Below, one piece after another: positions 1-4,808 of a stretch of DNA of 8,461 nt. The notes under the pieces are model-generated. The model was not told the origin of the DNA. It saw nothing but the letters and a program-made list of their open reading frames with translations, and searched no databases. The position numbers and the translations under genes were made by a program. Position 1 is the first letter of the stretch; every line of letters starts with the position of its first letter. Source of the DNA: an uncultured Lentisphaeria bacterium (GTDB taxonomy: Bacteria; Verrucomicrobiota; Lentisphaeria; Victivallales; Victivallaceae); contig CASFXO010000117.1 of the NCBI GenBank assembly GCA_949298665.1, forward strand, positions 1 to 8,461, in the 5' to 3' direction.

Positions 1-924
1 CCATTTCTTCGAGCCGGCCAGTGTGATCTGCTGCGGCGTCCGGATGCCGGCCACCACGTCTTCGCCCTGGGCGTTGATCAGAAATTCGCCATAGAAAAAT
101 TCATTTTCCCCGGTGGAGGGGTCCCGGGTGAAGGCCACGCCGGTGGCGCTGTTCGCTCCGGAGTTGCCGAAGACCATGGCCTGCACGTTCACCGCGGTGC
201 CGAGCAGGCCGCGGATGTCGTTGATCTGCCGATACCGGACCGCGCGCGGGTTGTTCCAGGAGTCGAAGACCGCCTGAATCGCGCACCAGAGCTGTTCCAT
301 CGGATCGGACGGAAATTCGGCACCGGTGGCGGCTTTCACGATTTTCTTGTATTCGCCGATCAGTTTTTTGAGATCGGCGGCATCCAGTTCCGTATCGAGT
401 GCGACCTTCTTCGCCTTTTTGGCGGCGTCCAGCGCGTGTTCGAACCGGTCGTGATCCACATGGAGCACCACGTCGCCGAACATCTGGATGAATCGGCGGT
501 AGGAATCCATGACGAACCGTTCGTTGCCGGTCAGGGCGATTTCCGCCTGGACGGTTTCATCGTTCAACCCGAGGTTGAGAATGGTGTCCATCATGCCGGG
601 CATGGAGGCCGCCGCGCCGGAACGGACCGACACCAGCAGCGGATTCGGGCCTTTGCCGAAGGTTTTATCCGTGTTTTTTTCCAGTTTGGCCAGTGCGGTC
701 AGCACCTGTTTTTCGATTTTCGCAAATAATTTTTCCCGGCCGATTTCGCCGTATTCGGCGCAGGCTTCCGTCGTGATGGTGAAGCCCGGCGGCACCGGCA
801 ATCCCAGACCGGCCATGTCGGCGAGATTCGCCCCTTTGCCGCCCAGAATCGCCCGCATGTCGGCGGTCCCCTCGGAATCGCCGCCTCCGAAAAAATATAC
901 ATACTTCTTGGTTTTCACCGGCAT
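1..924 (-). CDS. ppdK: Pyruvate, phosphate dikinase, N-terminal part (cut by window edge)
   Basis: Pyruvate, phosphate dikinase reversibly converts ATP, phosphate and pyruvate to AMP, pyrophosphate and phosphoenolpyruvate in the cytoplasm. The 308 residues seen cover the N-terminal nucleotide-binding (ATP-grasp type) part. Visible family motifs are GGKGANLADM (28-37), PPGFTIT (45-51), the block SVRSGAAASMPGMMDTILNLG starting at residue 99, FGNSGANSATGVAFTRDPS starting at 252, and INAQGEDVVAGIRTP (283-297). The MPGMMDTILNLG and NSATGVAFTRDP forms point to the dikinase rather than PEP synthase. The family is usually near 900 residues, so the catalytic phospho-histidine and PEP-binding domains lie beyond position 1. 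The ATG at 924 is preceded by a good AGAAAGGGG ribosome binding site about 7 bases upstream. The gene is separated from the upstream lipoprotein gene by a terminator and a 167-base gap, so it probably has its own promoter. No frameshift is seen. Confidence 0.96.
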   Translation of the reverse strand, partial: MPVKTKKYVYFFGGGDSEGTADMRAILGGKGANLADMAGLGLPVPPGFTITTEACAEYGEIGREKLFAKIEKQVLTALAKLEKNTDKTFGKGPNPLLVSVRSGAAASMPGMMDTILNLGLNDETVQAEIALTGNERFVMDSYRRFIQMFGDVVLHVDHDRFEHALDAAKKAKKVALDTELDAADLKKLIGEYKKIVKAATGAEFPSDPMEQLWCAIQAVFDSWNNPRAVRYRQINDIRGLLGTAVNVQAMVFGNSGANSATGVAFTRDPSTGENEFFYGEFLINAQGEDVVAGIRTPQQITLAGSKKW

Positions 925-948
925 ACAAGTGCCCCTTTCTGCATTGGC

Positions 949-979
949 GAGACGCCTTTTTGTCGGATTCAGCCGTCTC
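949..979 (-). other. Inverted repeat in the ppdK 5' leader
   Basis: The perfect 6-base arms gagacg (949-954) and cgtctc (974-979) are separated by 19 bases. They sit just upstream of the ppdK ribosome binding site and could form a hairpin in the leader RNA or an operator half-site pair. The arms are short and the loop long, so chance is a real alternative. Confidence 0.25.
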
Positions 980-1014
980 TGTGGTTGGTTTTTTTATGGC
1001 TGGTCCCGTGTCCC

Positions 1015-1027
1015 TTGCCCAGGGCAA
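1015..1027. other. 13-bp palindrome upstream of ppdK, possible operator
   Basis: The sequence ttgcccagggcaa is a perfect inverted repeat of 6-base arms around one central base. It lies between the terminator of the upstream gene and the ppdK start, where a repressor or activator site could be. I cannot assign a regulator, and no clear -35/-10 pair can be tied to it. Confidence 0.25.
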
Positions 1028-1036
1028 CGGATTACG

Positions 1037-1082
1037 GAAAAAAAGAGAGGAAGAAAACCTCATCATTTCCTTCCTCTTTTTC
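1037..1082 (-). terminator. Intrinsic terminator of the small lipoprotein gene
   Basis: Read on the minus strand, the 7-bp stem GAGGAAG/CTTCCTC (1070-1076 with 1047-1053) encloses a 16-base loop and is followed by a run of T with one C. The flanking A and T runs extend the stem after one mismatch. It begins about 10 bases past the lipoprotein stop codon at 1092, which fits its termination. The A run on the other side would let it work in both directions. Confidence 0.7.
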
Positions 1083-1091
1083 ACTCTTCAT

Positions 1092-1496
1092 TCATTCGAA
1101 TGACTTGAACGCCTTCAGGATTTCCTTCTTGCGCGGATTCTTCTCCACGCCCAGCAGCATGAAGGAGCCGTGAACCACCACCGGATATTTGGTGCCGATG
1201 ATGTAGGTGCACCCCTCCTCACGGATTTTTTCCAGGCGCCGGCGCTGCAGGTCCGTATCCTGGTTGAATTTGTAAATTCCGATTTCCTGACCGTCAATGT
1301 CAATGGCCAGCGCTTCGTTGGCCCGGAAGGGGTCCGGACTGAGCCGCTGCGCCTGGCGCACCGGGACTCCGCTGTCGATCAGGTGTCGGGCGAAATCCTC
1401 CGGCGTCAGGTGATTGTTGTGAACCGCACAGCCTCCTCCGGCCAGAACCGCGGCCAGGAGCGCCGACAGAATGGACTTTTTCAGAATACCTTGCAC
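1092..1496 (-). CDS. Small secreted protein, probable lipoprotein, unknown function
   Basis: I do not recognise this 134-residue protein. It begins with an export signal: a basic start (QGILKKS), a hydrophobic stretch (about 9-19) and then GGGC with Cys23. This resembles a lipoprotein signal, but Gly at -3 is a weak lipobox, so signal-peptidase-I processing is possible. The mature part carries a segment suggestive of helix (LTPEDFARHLIDSGVPV, about 29-45) and ends in a lysine-rich KNPRKKEILKAFKSFE tail. I chose the GTG at 1496 because GGAAGG lies 7 bases upstream and it puts the basic residues right at the N-terminus. ATG codons at 1529 and 1511 are in frame but lack a good ribosome binding site and would add 11 or 5 residues. 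It has its own promoter just past the coaC stop and its own terminator, so it appears to be a single-gene unit. Confidence 0.8.
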   Translation of the reverse strand: MQGILKKSILSALLAAVLAGGGCAVHNNHLTPEDFARHLIDSGVPVRQAQRLSPDPFRANEALAIDIDGQEIGIYKFNQDTDLQRRRLEKIREEGCTYIIGTKYPVVVHGSFMLLGVEKNPRKKEILKAFKSFE

Positions 1497-1545
1497 AATC
1501 GAACCTTCCATGCTGATACGCGAAACCATATCCGTTCCGCTGATA

Positions 1546-1573
1546 AATATAGCATGGATGTGTCGGATTGCAA
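1546..1573 (-). promoter_or_regulatory. Predicted sigma-70-type promoter of the lipoprotein gene
   Basis: On the minus strand TTGCAA (1568-1573; 4 of 6 to consensus) is followed after 16 bases by TATATT (1546-1551; 5 of 6). The -35 element starts directly after the coaC stop codon at 1575-1577. Transcription would begin near 1539, about 40 bases before the GTG start. Confidence 0.5.
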
Positions 1574-1574
1574 A

Positions 1575-2126
1575 CTAGGCGCCGGTCAATTCCGAAATCG
1601 CCGCAAAAATCAGTCCCGGTTCGCTCATGCGTCCCGTTCCGTCGGCGCCGCAGGCCACATGGCCGACCGCCGGACCGACGAAGTGGACGCCGCGCCGCTG
1701 CAGAGTCGCCACGTTTTCCCGGACGGCCGGATGGCTCCACATCTCCGGATTCATCGCCGGTGCCAGCAGGACCGGGCGTCGCATGGAGATGGCCAGCGTG
1801 GTCAGGGCGTCGTCCGCAATGCCGCCGGCGTATTTACCGATGAAGTTGGCCGTGCAGGGGGCCACCGCCAGCATCGCCGCTTCCGTCGCCAATGCCACGT
1901 GGCCGGGACGCCAGTCCGGAACGCTCCACAAATCCGTGATGACCGTTCGCTGCGAAAGCGTGCGGAACGTCAATTCGCCGACAAAGCGGCAGGCGTTCGC
2001 CGTCATCACCACCTGCACTCCGAATCCGGCTTTGGTCAGCATACTGCACAGTTCAGCGGCTTTGTAGGCGGCGATGCCGCCGGTGATGCCGAGGGCGATC
2101 AGTGGTTTTTCCGCGGATTCGGTCAT
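1575..2126 (-). CDS. coaC: Stand-alone phosphopantothenoylcysteine decarboxylase (CoaC-type flavoprotein)
   Basis: CoaC decarboxylates 4'-phosphopantothenoyl-L-cysteine to 4'-phosphopantetheine with FMN, a middle step of coenzyme A synthesis. The 183-residue protein covers one complete HFCD flavoprotein domain: GITGGIAAYKA (13-23) at the N-terminal flavin-binding turn, the catalytic-type His in GHVALA (His76), TANFIGK (92-98), the diagnostic PAMN motif (123-126), and the substrate-clamp region ACGADGTGRM with Cys159. In many bacteria this domain is fused to CoaB, giving about 400 residues. Here it stops with TAG straight after the flavoprotein domain, and no CoaB sequence follows in any frame, so CoaB must be encoded elsewhere. 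The start ATG overlaps the gmk stop (ATGA), and a strong GGAGGA (2136-2141) lies 9 bases upstream inside gmk. Translational coupling is therefore likely. Other HFCD enzymes (UbiX, lantibiotic decarboxylases) are less likely given PAMN plus the Cys clamp. Confidence 0.92.
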   Translation of the reverse strand: MTESAEKPLIALGITGGIAAYKAAELCSMLTKAGFGVQVVMTANACRFVGELTFRTLSQRTVITDLWSVPDWRPGHVALATEAAMLAVAPCTANFIGKYAGGIADDALTTLAISMRRPVLLAPAMNPEMWSHPAVRENVATLQRRGVHFVGPAVGHVACGADGTGRMSEPGLIFAAISELTGA

Positions 2127-2737
2127 GAGAACAATTCCTCCGGTTGCCGACTGGATTTCAGGCGGAAGGCACGGATCAAGCCGGCCATTTCCACCGCCGT
2201 GTACTCCACATCGTGATTGATCAACAGGTAATCATACCGGCGCCAGAAGGAGAGCTCCCGCCGGGCCAGTCCGAGCCGGAGCCGGATCTGTTCTTCCGAC
2301 TCCGTGCCGCGGCCGCGCAGTCGCCGCTCCAGCTCTTCCATCGAGGGCGGTGCGACGAAGACGAATTCCGCAACGGCCGCCAGCTGGGGATCTTTTCGGG
2401 CCGCTTCCCGGATCTGCATGGCGCCCTGCACGTCGATATCCAGGACCACGTCCCGTCCTGCGCTCACCCGATCCATCACTTCGCTGCGCAAAGTACCATA
2501 ACGCCGGGCGAAGACTCCCGCGTGTTCGATGAATTCCCCCCGCTCCTGCCGCAGTGAAAACTCCTCCTCGCTCAGAAAATGATAATGTACATGGTCAATT
2601 TCTCCCGGACGCGGAGTGCGGGTGGTGCAGGAAACGGAAAATTCCAGTTCCGGCAGTTCACGCCTGACCCGGCCGATCAGGGTGGATTTCCCCACTCCGC
2701 TGGGGCCGGAAAGGATGACGGCGGTTCCGAAGGTCAT
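2123..2737 (-). CDS. gmk: Guanylate kinase
   Basis: Guanylate kinase phosphorylates GMP (and dGMP) to GDP with ATP, supplying GTP and recycling guanine nucleotides in the cytoplasm. The 204-residue length is typical. Visible features are the P-loop GPSGVGKST (11-19), the GMP-binding segment SCTTRTPRPGE (36-46), the YGT of the GMP site (80-82), LDIDVQG (99-105), and the lid region rich in arginine (ERRLRGRGTESEEQIRLRL). The open frame runs upstream to 2827, but the ATG at 2737 puts the P-loop at the normal distance and has AAGGAA 8 bases upstream. The longer version would add 30 unrelated residues read through the end of the preceding gene. It starts 2 bases after the ykgJ-like stop codon and its TGA overlaps the coaC ATG, so the three genes form one tight transcription unit. 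Confidence 0.97.
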   Translation of the reverse strand: MTFGTAVILSGPSGVGKSTLIGRVRRELPELEFSVSCTTRTPRPGEIDHVHYHFLSEEEFSLRQERGEFIEHAGVFARRYGTLRSEVMDRVSAGRDVVLDIDVQGAMQIREAARKDPQLAAVAEFVFVAPPSMEELERRLRGRGTESEEQIRLRLGLARRELSFWRRYDYLLINHDVEYTAVEMAGLIRAFRLKSSRQPEELFS

Positions 2738-2739
2738 GA

Positions 2740-3081
2740 TCAGGATTCCTTGGCGTATGATTGTTTTCCGGCGGCGCATTCCCGTTCCCATCCGGGAAAA
2801 TTCCAGCCGGTGGGAAATTCCCGGCATTGGCGTGGTTTAACCGGCTGAATACGGCATCCGGCGCTTTCATCGAAAAAGATGCAGTGCCCGGCGGTGTTTT
2901 CAATCAGACTCAGGCCGGTACGATCAGCCATGAGCACCGTGTAACGGGTCGTGAATTCCGTTGTCCCCAGATTCAGAAAACGGGCGATCTCCTCCGTTTC
3001 CGCCTCCGTGATCCGGACGTATCCCGGCCAGCGGCAGCAATTGCCGCAACGTAGACAATGGAATCCTTCTTCCGGCATCAT
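2740..3081 (-). CDS. YkgJ-family cysteine-cluster protein (putative Zn/Fe-chelating)
   Basis: This small cytoplasmic protein of 113 residues carries the cysteine pattern of the YkgJ/UPF0153 family: an N-terminal FHCLRCGNCC (Cys9, 12, 15, 16), then Cys67 and Cys76, then KPRQCREFP with Cys86, and Cys102. Eight cysteines with this spacing suggest binding of zinc or an iron-sulfur centre. The family's biochemical function is poorly defined, so none is asserted. Two ATG codons stand in tandem. AGG in ACGAGG is 4 bases from the first (3081) and 7 from the second (3078), so 3078 may be the real start. It is the first gene of the cluster with gmk and coaC (2-base gap to gmk). The gene begins only 12 bases after the T-run of the strong terminator at 3094-3133, leaving no room for a promoter of its own downstream of that hairpin. 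Confidence 0.85.
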   Translation of the reverse strand: MMPEEGFHCLRCGNCCRWPGYVRITEAETEEIARFLNLGTTEFTTRYTVLMADRTGLSLIENTAGHCIFFDESAGCRIQPVKPRQCREFPTGWNFPGWERECAAGKQSYAKES

Positions 3082-3093
3082 GAGGCCTCGTTG

Positions 3094-3133
3094 AAAAAAG
3101 GGTGTTTCCGGCGTCGCCGCGAAACACCCTTTT
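3094..3133 (-). terminator. Strong intrinsic terminator, possibly an attenuator for ykgJ-gmk-coaC
   Basis: Perfect 13-bp arms (3096-3108 and 3121-3133; aaaagggtgtttc and its complement) enclose a 12-base loop. The loop can pair further (4 bp, 3109-3112 with 3116-3119). Read on the minus strand, the stem is followed by a run of six T. It lies 22 bases past the stop of the secreted protein gene and ends about 12 bases before the next start codon. Confidence 0.88.
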
Positions 3134-3145
3134 GTGCCTGCCGTC

Positions 3146-3166
3146 GACTCCGCTTCAGCGGAAGTC
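3146..3166 (-). other. Second small hairpin over the stop codon before the terminator
   Basis: On the minus strand TCCGC/GCGGA pairs around a 4-base TGAA loop, and GAC/GTC pairs outside it with one bulged base. The TGA in the loop is the stop codon of the secreted protein gene. It precedes the main terminator by about a dozen bases and may add to RNA 3' end stability, or be chance in GC-rich sequence. Confidence 0.3.
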
Positions 3167-3712
3167 GTCGAACGTCAGGTCGTCTCCTTTCGGATCGAGG
3201 AAGAAGAAGCCGGCCAGCCAGTCCAGCCCTTCGATCGGGTGAATGTAGAATTCCCCTTCAATCAGCGCCCCGAGCGCGCCGCCGAACTGCCAGTAATCGC
3301 GCTGTCCTTCCAGCGGATCGTAAATCCGCTGCAGGGGAGACGGAAAACCGGCATAGGCTTCCCAATAACTTTTGACCGTGCCGAGCGCCCGTTCCCGGCG
3401 CATGTTTTCTTCGCCGATGGTCGCCAGAGACCAGTACCAGCCGTCCTGCACACCGAGGCCGTACTGGCGGTTATAATCCTTGAAGGCCTTCCAGGAAAAA
3501 CCATAGGACCCGCCGACCGTGACCGCGCGGGTGGCCATGAGTTCGGCACGGATGACCGGTCCGACGCCGAGATTCAAGGTGAAGGCGTCCAGCGTGTCAA
3601 CCACCCGGTTCGGGACGTAAAGCGCGAGCCGTTCCAGAAATTCGTTGCCCTTCGCGCTTCCGCCGGTGACGAGCACCGCCGCCACGCCCAACGCCATGAC
3701 GAGTTTTCTCAT
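3155..3712 (-). CDS. Secreted protein of unknown function, probably envelope-associated
   Basis: I cannot name this 185-residue protein. It begins with a clear signal peptide: basic MRK, hydrophobic core about 4-17, and a cleavage site near GGSA/KG (after residue 20). The mature protein has the segment YVPNRVVDTLDAFTLNLGVG (32-51), which resembles short envelope proteins with an 'NR-x-x-D-x-x-D' stretch followed by alternating small and hydrophobic residues. The remainder is rich in Tyr, Trp, Phe and Gly (for example GWYWS at 91-95, YWQFGGALGAL at 140-150), and the C-terminus is acidic (FLDPKGDDLTFDDFR). This composition fits a periplasmic or outer-membrane-associated protein, but no catalytic motif is seen. 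The frame is open up to 3805; the ATG at 3712 is chosen because it places the signal peptide at the N-terminus, although its ribosome binding site is weak (GGGGAA is about 13 bases upstream). A strong terminator follows. Confidence 0.82.
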   Translation of the reverse strand: MRKLVMALGVAAVLVTGGSAKGNEFLERLALYVPNRVVDTLDAFTLNLGVGPVIRAELMATRAVTVGGSYGFSWKAFKDYNRQYGLGVQDGWYWSLATIGEENMRRERALGTVKSYWEAYAGFPSPLQRIYDPLEGQRDYWQFGGALGALIEGEFYIHPIEGLDWLAGFFFLDPKGDDLTFDDFR

Positions 3713-3772
3713 AAGTCTGCCAATTCCCCAAGGTTTTATATGGTTGTTTACACGATCAATCATAGACTTCGC

Positions 3773-3799
3773 TGTATAACTTAACGACCGTCCTGTCAG
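3773..3799 (-). promoter_or_regulatory. Weak candidate promoter for the secreted protein gene
   Basis: On the minus strand CTGACA (3794-3799; 5 of 6) is followed after only 15 bases by TATACA (3773-3778). The spacing is short, so this is a tentative call. The 116-base gap 3713-3828 holds no clear hairpin terminator for the gene upstream. Confidence 0.25.
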
Positions 3800-3828
3800 A
3801 TTCAAGGGATGTCGTCATAAAATTGTCA

Positions 3829-4170
3829 TCATTTTTCCGCGGGCAGCGTGATTCCGGGTGTAGCGGGTGGCTGGGTCGCCGGCGGAACGGGTTCTTCAAC
3901 GATCTCGAATTCACCGGTCATTTCCGCTTTTTTCAGGTCAACCTGTTCCACCATCAGCCGGGTGGAGCGGCGTTGTTCGATGGCCATTTCCGCCAGCGCG
4001 GCATGGATTTTTTTCAGCATTCCGTTGATGACCAGAAGATTGGCGTCAATTTCCTTGCGCGTGTCCAGAAATTTTGAATAAAAGCGTGAGAGTTGCGCTA
4101 CACTGAGAATGAACAGCAGCCAGGTCAGACTCGCTCCCGCCAGGATCCACCAGTTGAATGTTTCGTTCAT
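3829..4170 (-). CDS. Small single-pass membrane protein with coiled coil, unknown function
   Basis: I do not recognise this 113-residue protein. A transmembrane helix spans about residues 7-27 (from WWILAGASLTWLL through ILSVAQ). It is followed by a charged helical region (about 32-82; SKFLDTRKEIDANLLVINGMLKKIHAALAEMAIEQRR) with heptad-like hydrophobic spacing that suggests a coiled coil. The end is a Pro/Ala/Thr-rich acidic tail (EEPVPPATQPPATPG, about 92-106) that is probably disordered. The short residue stretch before the helix and the long charged tail suggest N-out, C-in topology, though this is inference. The ATG at 4170 is favoured by AGGAAAG 9 bases upstream; the open frame reaching 4620 is an out-of-frame read through folK. 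It has its own promoter at 4229-4257. Coiled-coil membrane proteins of this size often act as structural or scaffold subunits, but nothing here says which. Confidence 0.8.
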   Translation of the reverse strand: MNETFNWWILAGASLTWLLFILSVAQLSRFYSKFLDTRKEIDANLLVINGMLKKIHAALAEMAIEQRRSTRLMVEQVDLKKAEMTGEFEIVEEPVPPATQPPATPGITLPAEK

Positions 4171-4228
4171 CGTTTTGTACTTTCCTGAAACAAGGGTTGA
4201 TCGGTTGTTGGTCGTAAAATTCCTTAAC

Positions 4229-4257
4229 AATATAACACGGTTTTCCGCGGAGGTCAA
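4229..4257 (-). promoter_or_regulatory. Good sigma-70-type promoter overlapping the folK stop codon
   Basis: On the minus strand TTGACC (4252-4257; 5 of 6) is separated by exactly 17 bases from TATATT (4229-4234; 5 of 6). The folK TGA stop (4254-4256) lies inside the -35 element. Transcription would start near 4222, giving a leader of about 50 bases before the ATG at 4170. This is the best promoter match in the window. Confidence 0.65.
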
Positions 4258-4730
4258 CCCGTCAATCCGTTCAAGGCGGTTTTTATCGTCATCCCGTCCT
4301 CCGGGAAACGCCAGTCCGGCGCGATTTCCGCCAGCGGCTCCAGCACGAATCGCCGTACCCGCGCCCGGGGATGCGGAATGGTCAGTTCCGGCGTCCGCAA
4401 AATGACATCGCCGAAGAGAATGATGTCCAGATCGAGCGGACGGGATTGGTTGACGCCGTGGTTCCGGGGACGGCCCGCGGCGGTTTCGAGTTCGCGGCAC
4501 AGCCGCAGCAGTTCTTCCGGACTGCCGCCCCATTCGCCGGTCAGGGCCGCGTTGAAAAAGTCCGGCGTTCCCGGCGCACAATCCACCGGCGCCGTCCGGA
4601 TCAGGCTGGAAAGGCGGCAATGGCGGACACCGGCAGCCTGCAGACGAACCACCGCTTCCCGGAACGCTCCGGCGGCATCGCCGAGATTGGCGCCGAGGGC
4701 GATGGCGATTTTTATCGGATTATCCTGCAT
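4254..4730 (-). CDS. folK: 2-amino-4-hydroxy-6-hydroxymethyldihydropteridine pyrophosphokinase
   Basis: FolK (HPPK) transfers pyrophosphate from ATP to 6-hydroxymethyl-7,8-dihydropterin, the step before dihydropteroate synthase in folate synthesis. The 158-residue length is typical. Visible family features are ALGANLGD (11-18), the FFNAAL segment (58-63), and the signature RPLDLDIILFG (97-107) with the two magnesium-binding aspartates Asp100 and Asp102. IPHPRARVRRFVLEPLAEIAP follows from residue 118. The ATG at 4730 gives the normal N-terminus but has no clear ribosome binding site. An in-frame ATG at 4757 would add nine residues and falls close to the predicted transcription start, so a leaderless start there is possible. 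The frame stays open far upstream only because it reads antisense to fmt. The gene is divergent from fmt, so folate synthesis and the folate-dependent formylation enzyme sit back to back. Confidence 0.93.
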   Translation of the reverse strand: MQDNPIKIAIALGANLGDAAGAFREAVVRLQAAGVRHCRLSSLIRTAPVDCAPGTPDFFNAALTGEWGGSPEELLRLCRELETAAGRPRNHGVNQSRPLDLDIILFGDVILRTPELTIPHPRARVRRFVLEPLAEIAPDWRFPEDGMTIKTALNGLTG

Positions 4731-4744
4731 AGTTGATTCGTTTT

Positions 4745-4772
4745 TTGGCAATCCCATAGTATATTGTACCAT
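4745..4772 (+). promoter_or_regulatory. Predicted promoter of the fmt-rng-regulator cluster
   Basis: TTGGCA (4745-4750; 5 of 6) is followed after 16 bases by TACCAT (4767-4772; 4 of 6). Transcription would start near 4779, about 30 bases before the fmt ATG. No other place upstream of fmt is available without entering folK. Confidence 0.4.
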
Positions 4773-4791
4773 GAAAGCGCGGTTTTTGAAA
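4763..4791 (-). promoter_or_regulatory. Predicted folK promoter
   Basis: On the minus strand TACAAT (4763-4768; 5 of 6 to the -10 consensus) lies 17 bases from TTTCAA (4786-4791; a weak 3 of 6 -35). Transcription would begin near 4756, about 26 bases before the folK ATG at 4730. Its -10 box overlaps that of the opposite promoter. Confidence 0.4.
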
Positions 4792-4808
4792 GGGGACTTT
4801 CTGCAATC

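Noticed and set aside
436..1108. Plus-strand frames (436-729, 509-1108) opposite the start of ppdK
   Set aside because: They are antisense to the conserved ATP-grasp motifs of the dikinase and show no domain or ribosome binding site.
1170..2216. Plus-strand open frame of 348 codons across the lipoprotein, coaC and the gmk end
   Set aside because: Composition is Arg/His/Gly-rich and it runs antisense to three well-supported genes.
4731..4808. Strand switch as a possible replication origin or terminus
   Set aside because: The gap is only 78 bases, with no DnaA-box cluster or repeats; it is a normal divergent promoter region.
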